Origin: Fasciolopsis buskii
Taxonomy: Eukaryota; Platyhelminthes; Trematoda; Plagiorchiida; Fasciolidae
NCBI GenBank assembly: GCA_008360955.1
Contig: LUCM01008263.1
Coordinates: forward strand, 55,477 to 119,476
Length of the DNA: 64,000 nucleotides
Direction of reading: 5' to 3'
The translations under genes were made by a program, and so were the position numbers. Of this stretch, positions 12,901-27,900 are shown piece after piece (position 1 is the stretch's first letter; the number at the start of each line of letters is the position of its first letter). Below the pieces are notes generated by a model that worked only from the letters and a program-made list of their open reading frames with translations, was not told where the DNA came from and searched no databases.

Positions 12901-15900
12901 CCTGTTCCTCACGAGTTTGCACTTCACGCATGTTGTACGCCTCGCGAAGAATGACGGATGAATGCAGCTTTGCCGCTATTGGGATTAGGCCAATACCCTT
13001 ATGGTTAGCGCAGTCATTGTGCAAGCCCTTTCAGAAGTTGGGAACGAGGATCGGCTCCCCCACGAGAAGGGGATATTCTCAGAGTACCATCTTCGAGAAC
13101 AAAACTTGAAGTTCTCTTGTCAGTTCCATTCCCCTATCCTTAAATGGACCAGGAAAAATCCAATAAGAGCCCGGTGTTTTATGACGTCGCAATACTTGCA
13201 TTTCATTGAGTTTCTGCAGGGCAGTAGGTTGATCTGTTACACTAGGCCACCTGACGCATGCCAAATAGCCGCAGGAGGGGCTGACGCTGAATTCCATGTA
13301 AATGGTGCTTGAAAGTGTTCCGCCAAGCTCACAAGGTGGCTCTGGTGGTTGTGGATAGATGAACCGTTAGTTTCACATATAGTTTTGTTCACACCTACTG
13401 CCTTTCTACCGGTAGACCGGATGAGATAAATCAGCTTGCGGGAACGTCCCGTAGCAGATCTCGCGATCCCTGCAGAATCCTTCACGGAGCTCACGGTTTA
13501 TTTATAGTCTCCATTCATGTGTATTCGCTACCAGCCAGGATCTACTGGCGTCCGTCAAGAAGGCGCAAAGACTCAGCACAAATCCAATGTATCAGGACGC
13601 GATGGGTCGGGCCACCACGCACCGAGCTAGAAAAATGGAAGGCAGTCTTAATAAAAAACTTACGCTCATTGATTTCTTGAGGAGCGGGCAATCTTAGCTT
13701 TTTAGCTAGTGTGCTTCGAAAAATTGATAGGCTAGTCAGATCAGATAGCTTTTTGCCATCAAATCGACGCTGCACTATGCGTTTCGAGCTCCCACTAAAA
13801 CATATGGACAGCTAAGTGTACACCAACTCGTGGTGGGAGTCCAGGGAAGTGCTCCAGTACGACCTACCTTCTTGTAGGTACCATTAGTACTACGACAACA
13901 ACTACTAGTAGTACTACTACTATTAATACCGCTATCTCAAGAAATCAGAAGAAGAACAAGCTGTAAGTTGCTATTACGAAAGTGTTTACGATAAGCGAAC
14001 CGCTTTTACTGAAGAACACTGATCTGCTCGTAGTAAAATCAGGTGATAGCGGAAATGATTCGTCGATCATTGGCGTTTTCAGCTACATACCCTCTTGTGA
14101 TTTATTCACTAATTATGACTGGTATCAAGAATCAAAGCAGAACCTTCAAAAATATTCTTCTTATCACCGTGATTCCACTGGGCATGGGCGATTGGGATCA
14201 GCGTTCAGGAATAAGGAAGCTAATTAGTACGAAAGTCTAGAGAAAGATGTCTGAGTGGAACAGAAACAAACTTTTGTGAATTGTGTCGAATTAGATATCG
14301 GATGCTTCGTAGTTGTAAAATTTTTGAATTTGGATTTGGAAATGTGGAGAATGCAACGATTGCTAGGAATGACTGTACATCTGCAGTAAAAACAAACGAC
14401 TTCTGGGCCGTGGATTTTCCCCTTGATAGATCAATCAAAATTGTAAAAACAGGACCCAGTTGAAGTGATAAATAGGGAATCGATACCATGGAGATGAGGA
14501 GAACACTAATTTCGAAAGTCCTAATTATTCATCAAAATGTTTGTGGGACATGAAATATTCTAAACTTTTAGTCATTTAATCAGCCTCCAACTGTGGCCCC
14601 ATCCGGATCTAAGGTGCAGTTGCAATGATTGTAATTCTTTTAAAGCAAAACAAATACCCAAGTAAAAGCCAAGCGAAGCGTTTTCTCCTACAGATAATTA
14701 GATCCTTCAATAAACTGGATGAATTACAGGTGATATATCTGAACCGAATATGTTTTGGGTTGTATACTGAAGAGAGGATGCGCGCAAGTGATATGAAATT
14801 TGAGATGTGAGTTACAAATTGGAAACTGTTTATGAAAAAGATTAGCCAAATTAATCAAAGTGTTGGCTCATTTCGAACAACTCTAATCACATTGGTCTCA
14901 TGTTTCAAACATTTTGACTAGTTCAGTTATGTTCGATCAACTTTCACGGGTTATTTTGCATTGAAATGTGGCCTATTTGGGCATCACTGATCAAAAGTTC
15001 TCCTCAGATGACTAGTATTTCTTTTCAAAATTAGGGCATTATAAATAAAAATCCCTGATACGTCTACCTTCTAAAATCCCAACCAATCGATCTAAGAATA
15101 TAAAATCGCAGCTTCTTATTGCTATTAAACATGCATATGTGGATGTACACATGCATAAATGCATACACACATGTGCTTTTTGTCGAAACTTGTTACTGAA
15201 AACCGGTGCATCTTTCCGTTTCATTAATAAAGAAGGTAAAATAAAGAAGCATAAGAGATAAAGAATACAGAAGAGCGTTGTGTGGTTCATATTAACGGGA
15301 ATTTCCAATCTCCAATTTTAAATCTTTTAGTATCGCACACGTGATAACAAGTTTCAGCATTGATTTCTGTGTCCATTGTATGGGGGTAACTAACTAGCTG
15401 TATTCTCGCTTCATAATTGACAACTTCACGATTAAGGCTATGACAATACAAAATTAACATGGCCCTCACAGTTAAACACATTTTCATTTGAATGCAATTG
15501 AACCGCCTTATTCACACCTGAAATATTTTAACGATTGAAACGTGAATATCTAAAACTATCGAGTGAAGGGTATGTGAGTTACTGTCATTAGATTTAGGGA
15601 CTGAACTTCGTCGTAGCCTTTACGGACAGCATAAATAAAATCGCCTTGCGGTTTCAGTATGATGAATTTTCAGTTTCCAAAAATTTTCTTGTAAGTACTT
15701 TGTTCATTCTAATGGGATCGATAATTTCCCCTTAAGTTACAACACCAGGAACGGACGTCTGCAATCTGATTATATTCCTCTAATTTAATGTACCAAAAAG
15801 TTCACTTTTCCCGCTCGCTGTGGCATTATCAACCAAAGCAACGTAAACCGACAGCGCAACGCAATCGGATGGTCTTAATGTTGACATCCGAGCTGATGCA

Positions 15901-18900
15901 AATGAGGATTTCCTCTGATTGAAAATCCTGAGATCAATTCCCAGATACTTCCGCTTAGCTCTAAAAATGTCGGTTTGGTTACACACGCGTTCCAGTCGGA
16001 AAGCCACGGGTGTGGCAGCGGACAAGAACTAATGATAAGCTTTAAATATAGGGAAGTTCAAGTTTGGTGCTTCCTGAGTATAAGGTTGCTCGGATAACCT
16101 GATCTTTGCATGTGAGTTTCAACATAAACGCAATAATAGTACACTACTTACAAGTAGTTGCGAGCTATACATATAAATTTAAGTTACTAATAAACTAAAG
16201 TAGAATCACAACCATCAAAAACTGCATGGGTCCCATTTTACATGGATAATTTTGGGTAGATTATTCGAAAAGGAATGAGTTCTTTTATGCAACTGAACTG
16301 TTAACCTTCTGTGAACATAGTCTAACATGAACCTTAAAAATGTTAACTTAATTTTCACATATCATCAGGTTTTTACTTATCATGTCTAGGCGATCGAATC
16401 GCTGCACCACCCAGGAAGCCGTGAATTTGGCACGCACTTAACACAACCGAATTGGACGCGCGTGCGGATCAGGGAGATTACATGCATGCGCTTGAGATGA
16501 CTGTTCTGGGGGAACCTTTAGCCGGTGAATCAGTGACTAAAGACGTAGACGTGTCTCGCCTGAATCAGTGGGTGGCAGTGAACGGTAAATAGCTGTCGCC
16601 CGGCTCGTTACCATCCCTGGCCTATTGCGACCCTAGTTGGCTCTGTGCCATTCCATCTTTGAAGGTTATGATTTCCGGATCCCGGTCACCCCGTGAAATG
16701 GGCCCTAGAGGCTAGGGGATTTGTCCTCCAACCAGACTCATACATCGTGCAAATAATACAAATAAGTTGACTTCGGTGACAGCACATTTACTTAGATGTG
16801 TGAAGGAAAAAGGGGGAAGCGATTACAGTTGATAATCCTAACTCTCGTACGGAATGGAATCAAATTCAGTGGTCCACCGGATCCTAATCATGTTTGCCTG
16901 TGTGGAGGATGCCAGCGATTGACAAAAGAGAACAATACCACAGTCAATTTAGCTACAAATCCAGACACAGAGTTATCTTTGTCCTACTTGACCATCGATG
17001 TCGACACAAAAAAACGAAAGTAACTTACCAAATTTGTATGATTCAAGGGAATACACAACTTCTCCACTGTGGAAAGGAATTTCACATTTTCTTTGGCTTC
17101 GTTGTATGCTTTGGTGACCTTCTTGTCCAGATCGATCCATTTCTGTTATGAGCAGAAGTTGGATAAGTAATGGAGATTTTCAAGCTGTTGTCGATAAAAC
17201 AGGTCAGTTTGATGGTGTCTTGGTGACCAAAGATTTGTATGGTCTCAAAAGATTTCCAGGTCGTCTCCTGAGAATTTCAGTTCAACTGGTTTTTCGATAA
17301 CCCGATGGGACTAATCGAAGGGCTGCGACACTATTGTTGTCTCATATCAGTAATATCAGTAATTATGAGAACAATGGAGGGTTTTTACGAATAATATAGT
17401 TAACGAATGAATAGATTAATGATGAAGCTATCACCACACGCAGGCTTGTCAGCCCGTGAACTGGCTATATGAAAAGAAATTACGAATAAATAAATAGGTC
17501 GCTCAAAACATGAAACCACTTCTGTGACAGGATACAAGTATACAAAAATCTGATTCATAATTCATGCAAACATTGCTGGTTCTTTCATAAATTGTGCAAA
17601 AATTGCAGTCAGCAAATAGGTCCAGATCTCGAGCAATTACTCACTGGTCTCCGTAGTGTTAGGTCACACTAGCTGCGTTGAGCTGGACTAGATACTCAGT
17701 CCAAGATTCAGTATGATTGGCATTTCTATAACCTTATTCGCTTGGGACATTTTCGACCTGCATTTAGTAGTTTTATGTGGTTTCCTAACAGGACACTGTC
17801 TCCCATATTATTCCGAAGTTCAATTTGTTTAAGTCCATACAACATGCTGCTTTTCTACCAGCGTACGAATATTTTGAATAGTGTTGACATTATTCAGAAA
17901 TAAAGTAGAAAACTATTCTTTTTTGAGATCTGAAAGACTAAGGTGATTTATCCGTAGCTCATGTTATCGGTATTCGTGGGGTTCCGATCGAGGCCTCAGT
18001 ATTTGGCATAGACAAGAAGCTGACTCGGGAAAACGCTAGAAGGTCAATTTTTCATTATTACAACAGCATTCAGGTTCCGTAATTTGCACAATGATTAAGT
18101 TAAACCTGATGAGGACGAAAGGTTTGCCGACCAAACCTCAAATTTAGCGACGAAAACTAATAACAATCAGTATTTGTGTGTTGACAATTCCTTTTTTGGC
18201 TAAAAGTAAGCCTGATTACATTTGAATGGAATATAGTCGAAGAGACTGCGGGTTTTTGAAAGTGTTACAATGTTTTGTTCCATTGCGCTGGGTGTTCCGG
18301 AGGAAATCGGACTATTTCTGGTTACACAACGGACCAATACGATACATTAGCACCTAACCTCAAAAAAGCATGAAGTCCCAGTTGCCAAACTGAGGCACGT
18401 TCGTAGTTTGATCGATAAGCCATTGTGGAACAAGTAATCTATGGACTAAAATAAACGGACTGCAGCCAGTTACAGATTGCTTGGGTTCTTACAAAAACAC
18501 TACTTACAATAAGATATGTTATAATAGACCACATTATGCGAATGCGAAAATTAAACGTCAACTGACCTCCATTGCTTTGGACTTGGCACTTTGTAGTGCG
18601 GCGATAACATTTTGTATATCTTGTCTGCGTAACTCGCTAACCAGAGAGTTCATTCGTGTCATTCGACATTTCCAAAAATCAAATTCACCATGTGGTCCGT
18701 TATGCTCACGTTCAACACGTAACAACTCTACCTCATTGACTTCCTGATTCGATTTATTGAGTGTTAATAAGAAAGACGAAAAAGGTATTGGAAATAATCA
18801 GTTAACCGGAGGCTAATTATTGCAAGTCAGCATGGTATTGTTGTCATTGGTTTTACACAAATGAACTGAGATAGATTGAAAATGGATAGGTTTGGACAAA

Positions 18901-21900
18901 ACACGCTTTGAGTTCAGTAAATATATCACGTGGGTTTATTCTGCTAATTCAGAGGTAGAGTAGTATGAAATAGAAACTAAATTCCAAAATAAACTGACCG
19001 GGGTATGTCAGTAAACAGCCTACTGGTAGATGTGTAAAATCTGCACAGGAATATATTGCTAAACCCAAAAAAGAGCACTATACGGAGTACGAATTTCATG
19101 ATTGGGACAAGTTATACTAGAACAAAAATGAAAAAAAGTTGATTTATCAATAGGATCACAACTTCCAGCATGCGATTAAGAAACACGGAAGAAATTAAGA
19201 CATTTGGTACAGGGGTTCTGCTTGCAAAGTTAAACAACAAGTGTTCTTCATTTGTTCCATCATTTTGGAATATTAGAATGAAATTCAACGAAGTTCATAA
19301 ACTGATAATTACCTAAAATTAACACCAATGAAACAGTCAAAACGGACGTTTTTTTAGCTAAGTGGAAACAAATCAGATTTTTTGGAAATAGATTCTAAAG
19401 AGAGGACAAAATATAAAATTGCTTTCGTTATTTCGGTTTCATTAAATGTATTCGGATAGCTCACCTCGTTTATTTGCTGCATCCAATGTGAAGCGCTCTC
19501 TTCCAAATGGTTCAAAAATTCAGGATGTCTAGTCAACTGAACCAGGCCCTCAGCATCCATACTTTGTAATTGCTCCGGCAATTTGGATGGAGCCAGGGTT
19601 ACTTGTTCTTTCGAACAAGCAATAATAGCTGAAAGCGATACCGGAAATGGAAAGCATAATAATCTAATGGATGGTTGTGTTGTTATCAATATCACAACTC
19701 AGGCAGATGGATGTGGTTTTCTCTTTTGACAATAAAGCGAAAGATGTCTCCGGTTGAAACAAACTGACGTTTTTGTTGAAATCAACAACTAGGTAGGAAA
19801 AAATGACTCAGGATGGAATTTTTTGTCATTGAAATCGTTTATAACTACTATTTGAGTCCTATGAGACTAATATTAATTTGAATTTCGGAGAATACACAGA
19901 ACATTATTGATAAAAATAATTACATTCCGTAGTAATTCAAAGAAAATTCGACACGCACGTCGTCAGACTCTTCGACTTTCTGTGGGTTTTTTTAATAAAC
20001 GGACAGTAAACCAAGGAGATCAGAACCTTGGAGCCATATTTTTGTTTCCCCGGTTTTTGGGAGCTCATTAACACTAGGACTTCGCGGATGTCTAAAGGAC
20101 CCCGCCAACTCCTACCATAAAAATTGATATCCGCTCACATAGCTTCACAGCGTTGGACTCAGATTGATCACATTGCCATCGGTTACCGATAACGTGGATC
20201 GATCAAGAGTTATCGGTCCACACCGGTGAAATCATTTTATGCTTTGCTTCAAGTTTGCTTTTGTTTCCACCCAGACTGTGGTCACACCAAGACAAAAACC
20301 ACATTTACGGTACAGCTGATTCGTGAAAATAATCAAACACTTCAATTCCAATCGAAAATCTCANNNNNNNNNNNNNNNNNNNNNNNNNNNNNNNNNNNNN
20401 NNNNNNNNNNNNNNNNNNNNNNNNNNNNNNNNNNNNNNNNNNNNNNNNNNNNNNNNNNNNNNNNNNNNNNNNNNNNNNNNNNNNNNNNNNNNNNNNNNNN
20501 NNNNNNNNNNNNNNNNNNNNNNNNNNNNNNNNNNNNNNNNNNNNNNNNNNNNNNNNNNNNNNNNNNNNNNNNNNNNNNNNNNNNNNNNNNNNNNNNNNNN
20601 NNNNNNNNNNNNNNNNNNNNNNNNNNNNNNNNNNNNNNNNNNNNNNNNNNNNNNNNNNNNNNNNNNNNNNNNNNNNNNNNNNNNNNNNNNNNNNNNNNNN
20701 NNNNNNNNNNNNNNNNNNNNNNNNNNNNNNNNNNNNNNNNNNNNNNNNNNNNNNNNNNNNNNNNNNNNNNNNNNNNNNNNNNNNNNNNNNNNNNNNNNNN
20801 NNNNNNNNNNNNNNNNNNNNNNNNNNNNNNNNNNNNNNNNNNNNNNNNNNNNNNNNNNNNNNNNNNNNNNNNNNNNNNNNNNNNNNNNNNNNNNNNNNNN
20901 NNNNNNNNNNNNNNNNNNNNNNNNNNNNNNNNNNNNNNNNNNNNNNNNNNNNNNNNNNNNNNNNNNNNNNNNNNNNNNNNNNNNNNNNNNNNNNNNNNNN
21001 NNNNNNNNNNNNNNNNNNNNNNNNNNNNNNNNNNNNNNNNNNNNNNNNNNNNNNNNNNNNNNNNNNNNNNNNNNNNNNNNNNNNNNNNNNNNNNNNNNNN
21101 NNNNNNNNNNNNNNNNNNNNNNNNNNNNNNNNNNNNNNNNNNNNNNNNNNNNNNNNNNNNNNNNNNNNNNNNNNNNNNNNNNNNNNNNNNNNNNNNNNNN
21201 NNNNNNNNNNNNNNNNNNNNNNNNNNNNNNNNNTTGTCTTGATCGAATATTCACTTTGCGACAGATCTTTCAACATGGACACGCATTCCGCATACCAACG
21301 AATTCTGTCTTTGTTGATTGAAATCGGCGTTCGATTTGGTCGATCGTGCAGTTCTTTGAGACTTCTTATCATTGAAGAATGTGCCAGAGAGACTCATTTC
21401 TCTTATCTAATTTCTGTAATCGAGGATCGGGAACTGAGTTCGTGTCTATGGAGATGTTTTACTCGAAATCAGCACCAGAACATGTTTGTCATGGTAACCC
21501 ACTTTCTACATTTCTTTTAACTTTATTGCTGGGATGATTGCAGATTTAGCCCTATTATCATGTGAAAATGTGTTGTTGATATTTGTTCAGACAGGAGTTA
21601 GTCTGACTTAGAATATGCAGACTATATTTTGCCACTGAGTGAAGATCCATGTAAGTTACGATTATTCTTTGATCATCTAAATGATAGTTTAGATATGTTT
21701 GGAATGTATTTTGTACTTTTGAAGTGTAGAATGATGTTGCATGACTGGATTGGCTCGAAGCCGAATGGTTTTCTCGCAGGGGCACAAGTGGGTGAGATGG
21801 ATAGATTTAGTTACTTGGTTAGTTGTATTTTCCCCGGCGGTCATGTATCAGGTGAAGTATCTTTGTTCATGAAGAATGGTCAGTTGGAATTCACTAGCTT

Positions 21901-24900
21901 GAAGCATTTGTGTTGTCCGTCTGGCACTGGATTATCGATCAGCGGTCAGGTATATTCAGCAGCTGTTAGGTTGGTATTGCTATGAAACAGGGCCACTCAG
22001 AGCAGTTGATATGCGATGGCTTTTGGTGTTTGAACAACGTTTTATTCGTAGTATTGGTAGAATATGGTGGGCTAAGTTTGTGAGTAACTAAGAAGTTAGG
22101 CATAAGGTATTGTGTGCTAGAGTCCATTATTTAGAACTAAATGAGAATAGATTGAGGTGTTTGGAGCAGGTCGTGCGCATGCCCACAGAACAACTGCCTT
22201 GTTGTACGCTGTTTCTCAAGACAGGTATTGGTAGGAGGATGGTTTGGGGTGGCCAGTCAAAATCTTGGGTAAATATGTGAAGGTTTTAATTAGTGGACGT
22301 AGGTGCATTTAGACTACCGAGTTACGATCCACGAGACCGCTCGAATCCATGGTCGGAGACAGTGTGTGATGCGGCACAGTATCACAGTCTTTGGCGTTCT
22401 TGCACGCAAAACCTTCCCTCATTTGTACGATTCTTGGACGTCTTATTTCGCAATCGGTCTTTCACTTTTCTCGGTCTCTTTTTCCGTTTTAGCAGTTTAC
22501 ACTTTGAGACAGCAACCTGAACGAGAGCACGGCGGTGCCAGGTTAATTGCTGTCCAAACTGAATAGGGACGTGTAACGCGCGTCCATCGTTGGATTTCTT
22601 CGGTAAGCACTGTCTCCCGAGGCAGTTAATGGTTCTGATTTGGCTGATGTAGGTACACCTTTACCTGGCGCAAAAGATTGAAAATACAAGCCACTCCCGA
22701 GTAGGGTGAACCTGAATACTGGGTTTTGGCTCACGAGGATTTCTGTTGCGACAATAGGGGACTTAACGTGATAGGTTTCAAGGCCACATCCAATGGTGTT
22801 CTAGCATTCAAAATATTTAAGTCCGTCTAAAATCGCACTAGGTTTTGATCTCATTATTATTTAGTGTTGCAAAATTCAATCAAAATCGCAGCATGTTCAT
22901 GCAGGGTTATTAGTTATACCAACTGAGACTATGGGCGTGGGCATTTTACATCCCTTGGAACTTTTGTTCGTTTTTAGTCATTGGGGTGCGTGCTGTTTAG
23001 ACAATGAAACATTGTCATACAATTCCGTTGACATCGATCTCAGTGATGAGTTGCTGAATAGTCTAATAACTTCTGATTTGTTGATCTAATTGCTTAATTA
23101 TGATCACGTTAATTGCAATTTAGTTGAATATTTATAAATATAATCGTTCACTTTCCCTATCCAGTAATAACAAACTATATTAGCGGATTTCTTTGGCTAA
23201 ATGCATAAACACGCTTAGGTCATTGGTACGCGTATATCATTCCTGGATGAGGTTAGTTTCTGGTTGCTTTCAAAATGCTTTATTTTCTGCCAAGTTTACT
23301 TTTTTAGTTCCTCTAGGTGGTATTATCATTGCGCAAATTTAGTTGACCGGAACAATGTTCAACACAAATTTTTAAAAAAAATTAGGAAAATTTTTTTCAA
23401 TCGATGAAGACCGGCTCCTAGTAAAAAATATGAGGATTTGTCCAAAGATGTCGTCAATTCTTTGACTTATCACTACGGGTTTAGATGTGAAAAATGCAAC
23501 AATTTGGGTAGGTTTAATCCGAGGGGTTTGGCCATTTCAAGCATAGTAACACCAGTCCTACTTATAAATCACCGATAATTTCGAAGCATACATAAACGTT
23601 GGAAGTAACGAGAGTAGAATATGGGAAACAGACCTAGATACTTCGGGTCATATTGAACGAAGGTACACCTTATTTCACGTTATCTGAGACTTTTGAAATT
23701 TGTAAGTACAGTTTAGTCGGAAAATTTTGTAACAGGTTGATACTTAGCTGACATCCTCTAAAGCAAGTTTAAATTCAGTCCATAATCTTTAGCTATCCCA
23801 CGTTTTTTACAGTTCGAATCGCTTTAAACAAGTTATGACAACGAACATTATTGACGACCCTTAGCCAATCCCCCAAGATTAGTAAACAATACTTACAATT
23901 CTTATCCAAGATGACCGAAGAACTCAGTGTTTTTTTCTGGTCTGGTTCCACTAACTGATGCCACTAGTCTGTCCTAATTTGTACATAGAAAGGAACTAAA
24001 ACTCTTCTGTAAACGGAAACAAAGCACTAACTCGTAACATTATTTAATACAAAACTGTTAATTAGGTCACGATCGGTTCACACTATCGGTTTCTTTCAAC
24101 GACTCAGTCGTCACCTCCCGGAAGAAATTAAAACCGGGAAATTTTTGGTAATCCCTTTCAGGTGACACGCTTCTGTTTATATTTACACAAACAATTTCCA
24201 GTCTACCCAGTAACATAGATAAATCAAGCGATGAAGACGAATAACAAAATATTCATCGGAAAATTTTGCTGATTCCGAATCGATTTCTCAATTGTACCTT
24301 TCCATAAACGTTTCAGACGATCATCAGCACTTTGGTTCAATGATATATGCACAGCAAATCTACATGGGCAGATTTGGCCAGTAGAATGAGGGAAGGGAAA
24401 GTGGCTTGTGGTGTATACCACAATGACTAGCACACACAAGCACACACGACCGGTGATGCATATCATTCAGCGAAGCGATAACGAAGGTGACTCACACAGT
24501 TTCTGTTTATTTTTAAAAAGGGACAAGTCCTTTCGGGTTATTGCTGTGCATCCCATATTGTCAGCTTGTCGTAGGACAATCGAGACACCTGCAACCTTCG
24601 ATTCTATATACCAAGTCCGACTGGGTCGATTACTGCCAGCCAGATGGATCAGTCCACACAAAACAATCAAAATTCTAATGATGATCACAAAAGTCATGAC
24701 CAACAACTGAGTTTCTTTGGCAAAACTCCTGTCGGGCGAATTCTCATGATGCAACTGCAATATTAAAGACGGGACGAGAAACTATGTAAATCGGGGTTTT
24801 TATGCATGTAGGCCTGCTAACATATGGAATGGCTTGTTAGTGTTTCTGATTCCACACAGAGTCGATCAGGGTCATAAGTACAAAATCTTCTTTAAGAGGA

Positions 24901-27900
24901 TTCCCTGTTGCTCGACTGGCAGCCTCACCCAATTTACGGTAGCTTTAAGAGTTTCGATGCTATGCTAAGAATAAGGGTCATGGTAACCAGTTCTCTGTCC
25001 TATGCTCTAGTGGTGCTGGCACGATGTGACAGAGAGATCATTCATTTCTGACATAATACGCTGGATAATATATATATTGTTTGTCCTGTACGTGGAGCCG
25101 ATATATACATATATATGCATATATACAAATGTATATACCGGCTTGAAAATAAACATGGTGTCGACCCAACAACATGTCAGTGGGACTACACAGAAGGCGG
25201 AGGAGGAGTAAAAATAAACCATAGCAAACCAGCTGTTTTTTTTTTTTTTTTCAGGAATTTTGTTTGTATTCGGGTTATTTTTAATGAGGGGGATGGGTTC
25301 TACGTACAGGGCAAACAACATTTGCACGACTAGGTTGGATTTAGACTAATAACATCATCATCTCCAATCCATGTTTATCGCGGCACTATGCGTTATTACA
25401 ATTTCACGCGATGTTTGCGCCACGTCCAATGACTAGTTTGTGTAGGACTGTTTATCTCGTTTGTGTATCTGTGTCTATGCGTGTGTGACAAGATGTCACG
25501 TGGCGCGAACCTGAACAATAGTTTCCATCTTCATTTCCTGGTGCATTTTACACCGTTTCTTAGTTTGTCACACCGAATCGGAATTCCCATCGGACTGGCT
25601 AGGTCTGAAACTTGTCGCGTTCTAAGTGGGCACCCGCAAACCTACGTACCTCGAATAACACTGGTTGTCCTGGGAAGGTCTTGCTTGTGTGTGTGTGTTT
25701 GTGTACATGTAGCACGTACTTATCAATCTCCCGGGTGTCGTTGTCTTAATTTCAAAATATATTGAAAATAAGTATTGTAATGTTTGCCATTTTATGGGCA
25801 AGTAACGTCAAAGCTGAAGTAGAACATAGTAGGCCAGCATTATATGTACGGAGCACTACATCTTGAGTTTTCTCTTGAAAGAACTTTCTCCTCAAGCAAT
25901 CAGAAACTTACTGGATAAACTTTTCTGATAGCATTCGACGTAGTCATAAAATGCATGACGCTCATCGTGGGTCAAGTTGCCCAGATACTGTGACTGAATC
26001 CACATCAAAGGTAGCAGTAGGTGTTGGATATACGTGTGCAGTGGTTGGAGAAATCCCTCGGCCAGTTCGAATTTGTAGGAGAACACATCCTGTTTGATCG
26101 GATTTATAAAAAGAACCGATCACCACCACGAATAAATGACATACAGGTCAGTCTGCAGAGCGCAGATGATTACTTAGCACGTTGTTAGTAGTATAAAATA
26201 ATAAATAACAAAGAGTGGGGGGATTTTCACGAGGAAACAGTTTTACTATAGACATCTAATCAAGTGTCATTTTACTTGCACGTTTCAACCAGTATGCCTA
26301 CCAGTGGGTTATGTAAGTGGTTGGGAGACTGTGGATAGGATCATTCTGCCCAGCGCTATGCACTAACTCGTAACACACTGAATATGCACACAAGTCAACC
26401 TTCCCAAGCGATGGTTTGCGAAAGGTCTTCACGCATTTTCCCGGTATCCTCACCGTTTGTTCACTAAGGCACCGAGATCATGGGAAGGTGTTAAGTCGTT
26501 GGCCACTAAATTTGTAGAATAAATTAAGTCCATTTTAATGCAAGATTCTATAGATTTTATAAGATCAAGATAAATGGGCTCTGAGGATGCTATAATTTCA
26601 CTACACAAAATCTAACTTGTAACTAACAACAAGAGGCATTTTGAAGTACTAACAAGCAGATAATTTGGAAGTTATTGGCCCACTACATTTATTGCGCTCG
26701 TTTTACAGAAAGATCCGCAGTCGTCATAAACGTTCCCTACAGACACGTCACGTTTTTTTCCGTTGGCCTACCTGGAGGGTGAACCTAATAGCAGACGTGA
26801 AACAAAACTGAAAAGCCTAGGCATCGCGGTGAACAACTTTCCTATTCACTCTTTAGGATAAGCTAAAAGGATAACAAGAGGTGCGTTGGGGAAGATGTCC
26901 GATGTGTGCAAAAAACGATTACAATGGACATCATTCAGTCGAACAACGAACGATATCCCTGACAGTGGAGCATCCACAGTATTGATTTGAATACTAGACA
27001 ATTACAAGTGTTTGAAGCTGCTGACGGAAAAGAATGGAGAAGAATGAGAGAAGGACATTCTTGCGTCCATTCCAATACATCATAGAGATAAAATATTAGC
27101 ATCTAGTTAGTTTTAGGGATGAATGTGGAAAAATAATATATAGTGACTACAAAATGTTCTACGTGGACCATTTTGGCGATTATGACACAAGGGACAAATA
27201 TAGAGCCTGTGAATTCACGATAAATATTTGGCGATTTCATATGGGAGGACGAGTGTTCTTGTTGGAATTAGAAATCTGCGTTCTTCATATCCCGGGTTAT
27301 TGGTTTTCACTGTGTTCTAGTCGATGAGCCTGGTGTTAATTAATATACTAACAAAGTCAACTAGACTGGCTATGACGCGTTTGAGATCTAAACGTCAACC
27401 TGAGAGATCATAATTTTTGTCGAATTTGTCTGCCAGTGCAATTCTGTTATGAAGTCAATCGTAATGATGATGACGACAGTTCAGTTGTTTAGATTTTGAT
27501 CAGACGCATAAAATCATTAGAAAATTTGGATCAAACCCCGACCTTTGGATTTCCATTTTGGACTGACAAGAAAACACCTAGGCTGCTAACCACCCATCCA
27601 TCCCATCAACTCAAAAACTTTTCGTGGTCGTCATATAAGATCCACTTGGTAGGTTAAAATGAAACCTATTGCTTACGGCTGTATTTGACATTTCTAATAA
27701 CATTGTGCATGTCAGCTAAGAATTGCTGTGTCTTATTTGAATGGAAGCAAGAAATGGCGAACAATTACAGGTGATCGCCGAATAATAGAATCGAGCATAG
27801 TGATAGTGTGATAACTCTTATTAACAATCGAAAGTTCAAAAGTTTATCTGACCGAAAAGTTTATAAAGGCAGCTAACCCATATAAATACCACTAGTAGTG

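Noticed and set aside
13079..13312. Small proteins such as the 72-residue CGYLACVRWP frame
   Set aside because: These are pieces of the RTE-B element and recur at 38782-39000.
20226..21372. Open frames of 297-355 codons on both strands
   Set aside because: They exist only because N codons contain no stops; fewer than 60 real residues flank the gap.
24300..24335. Minus-strand CTGATGA...GAAA as a second hammerhead
   Set aside because: No stem II or stem III pairing between and after the boxes.
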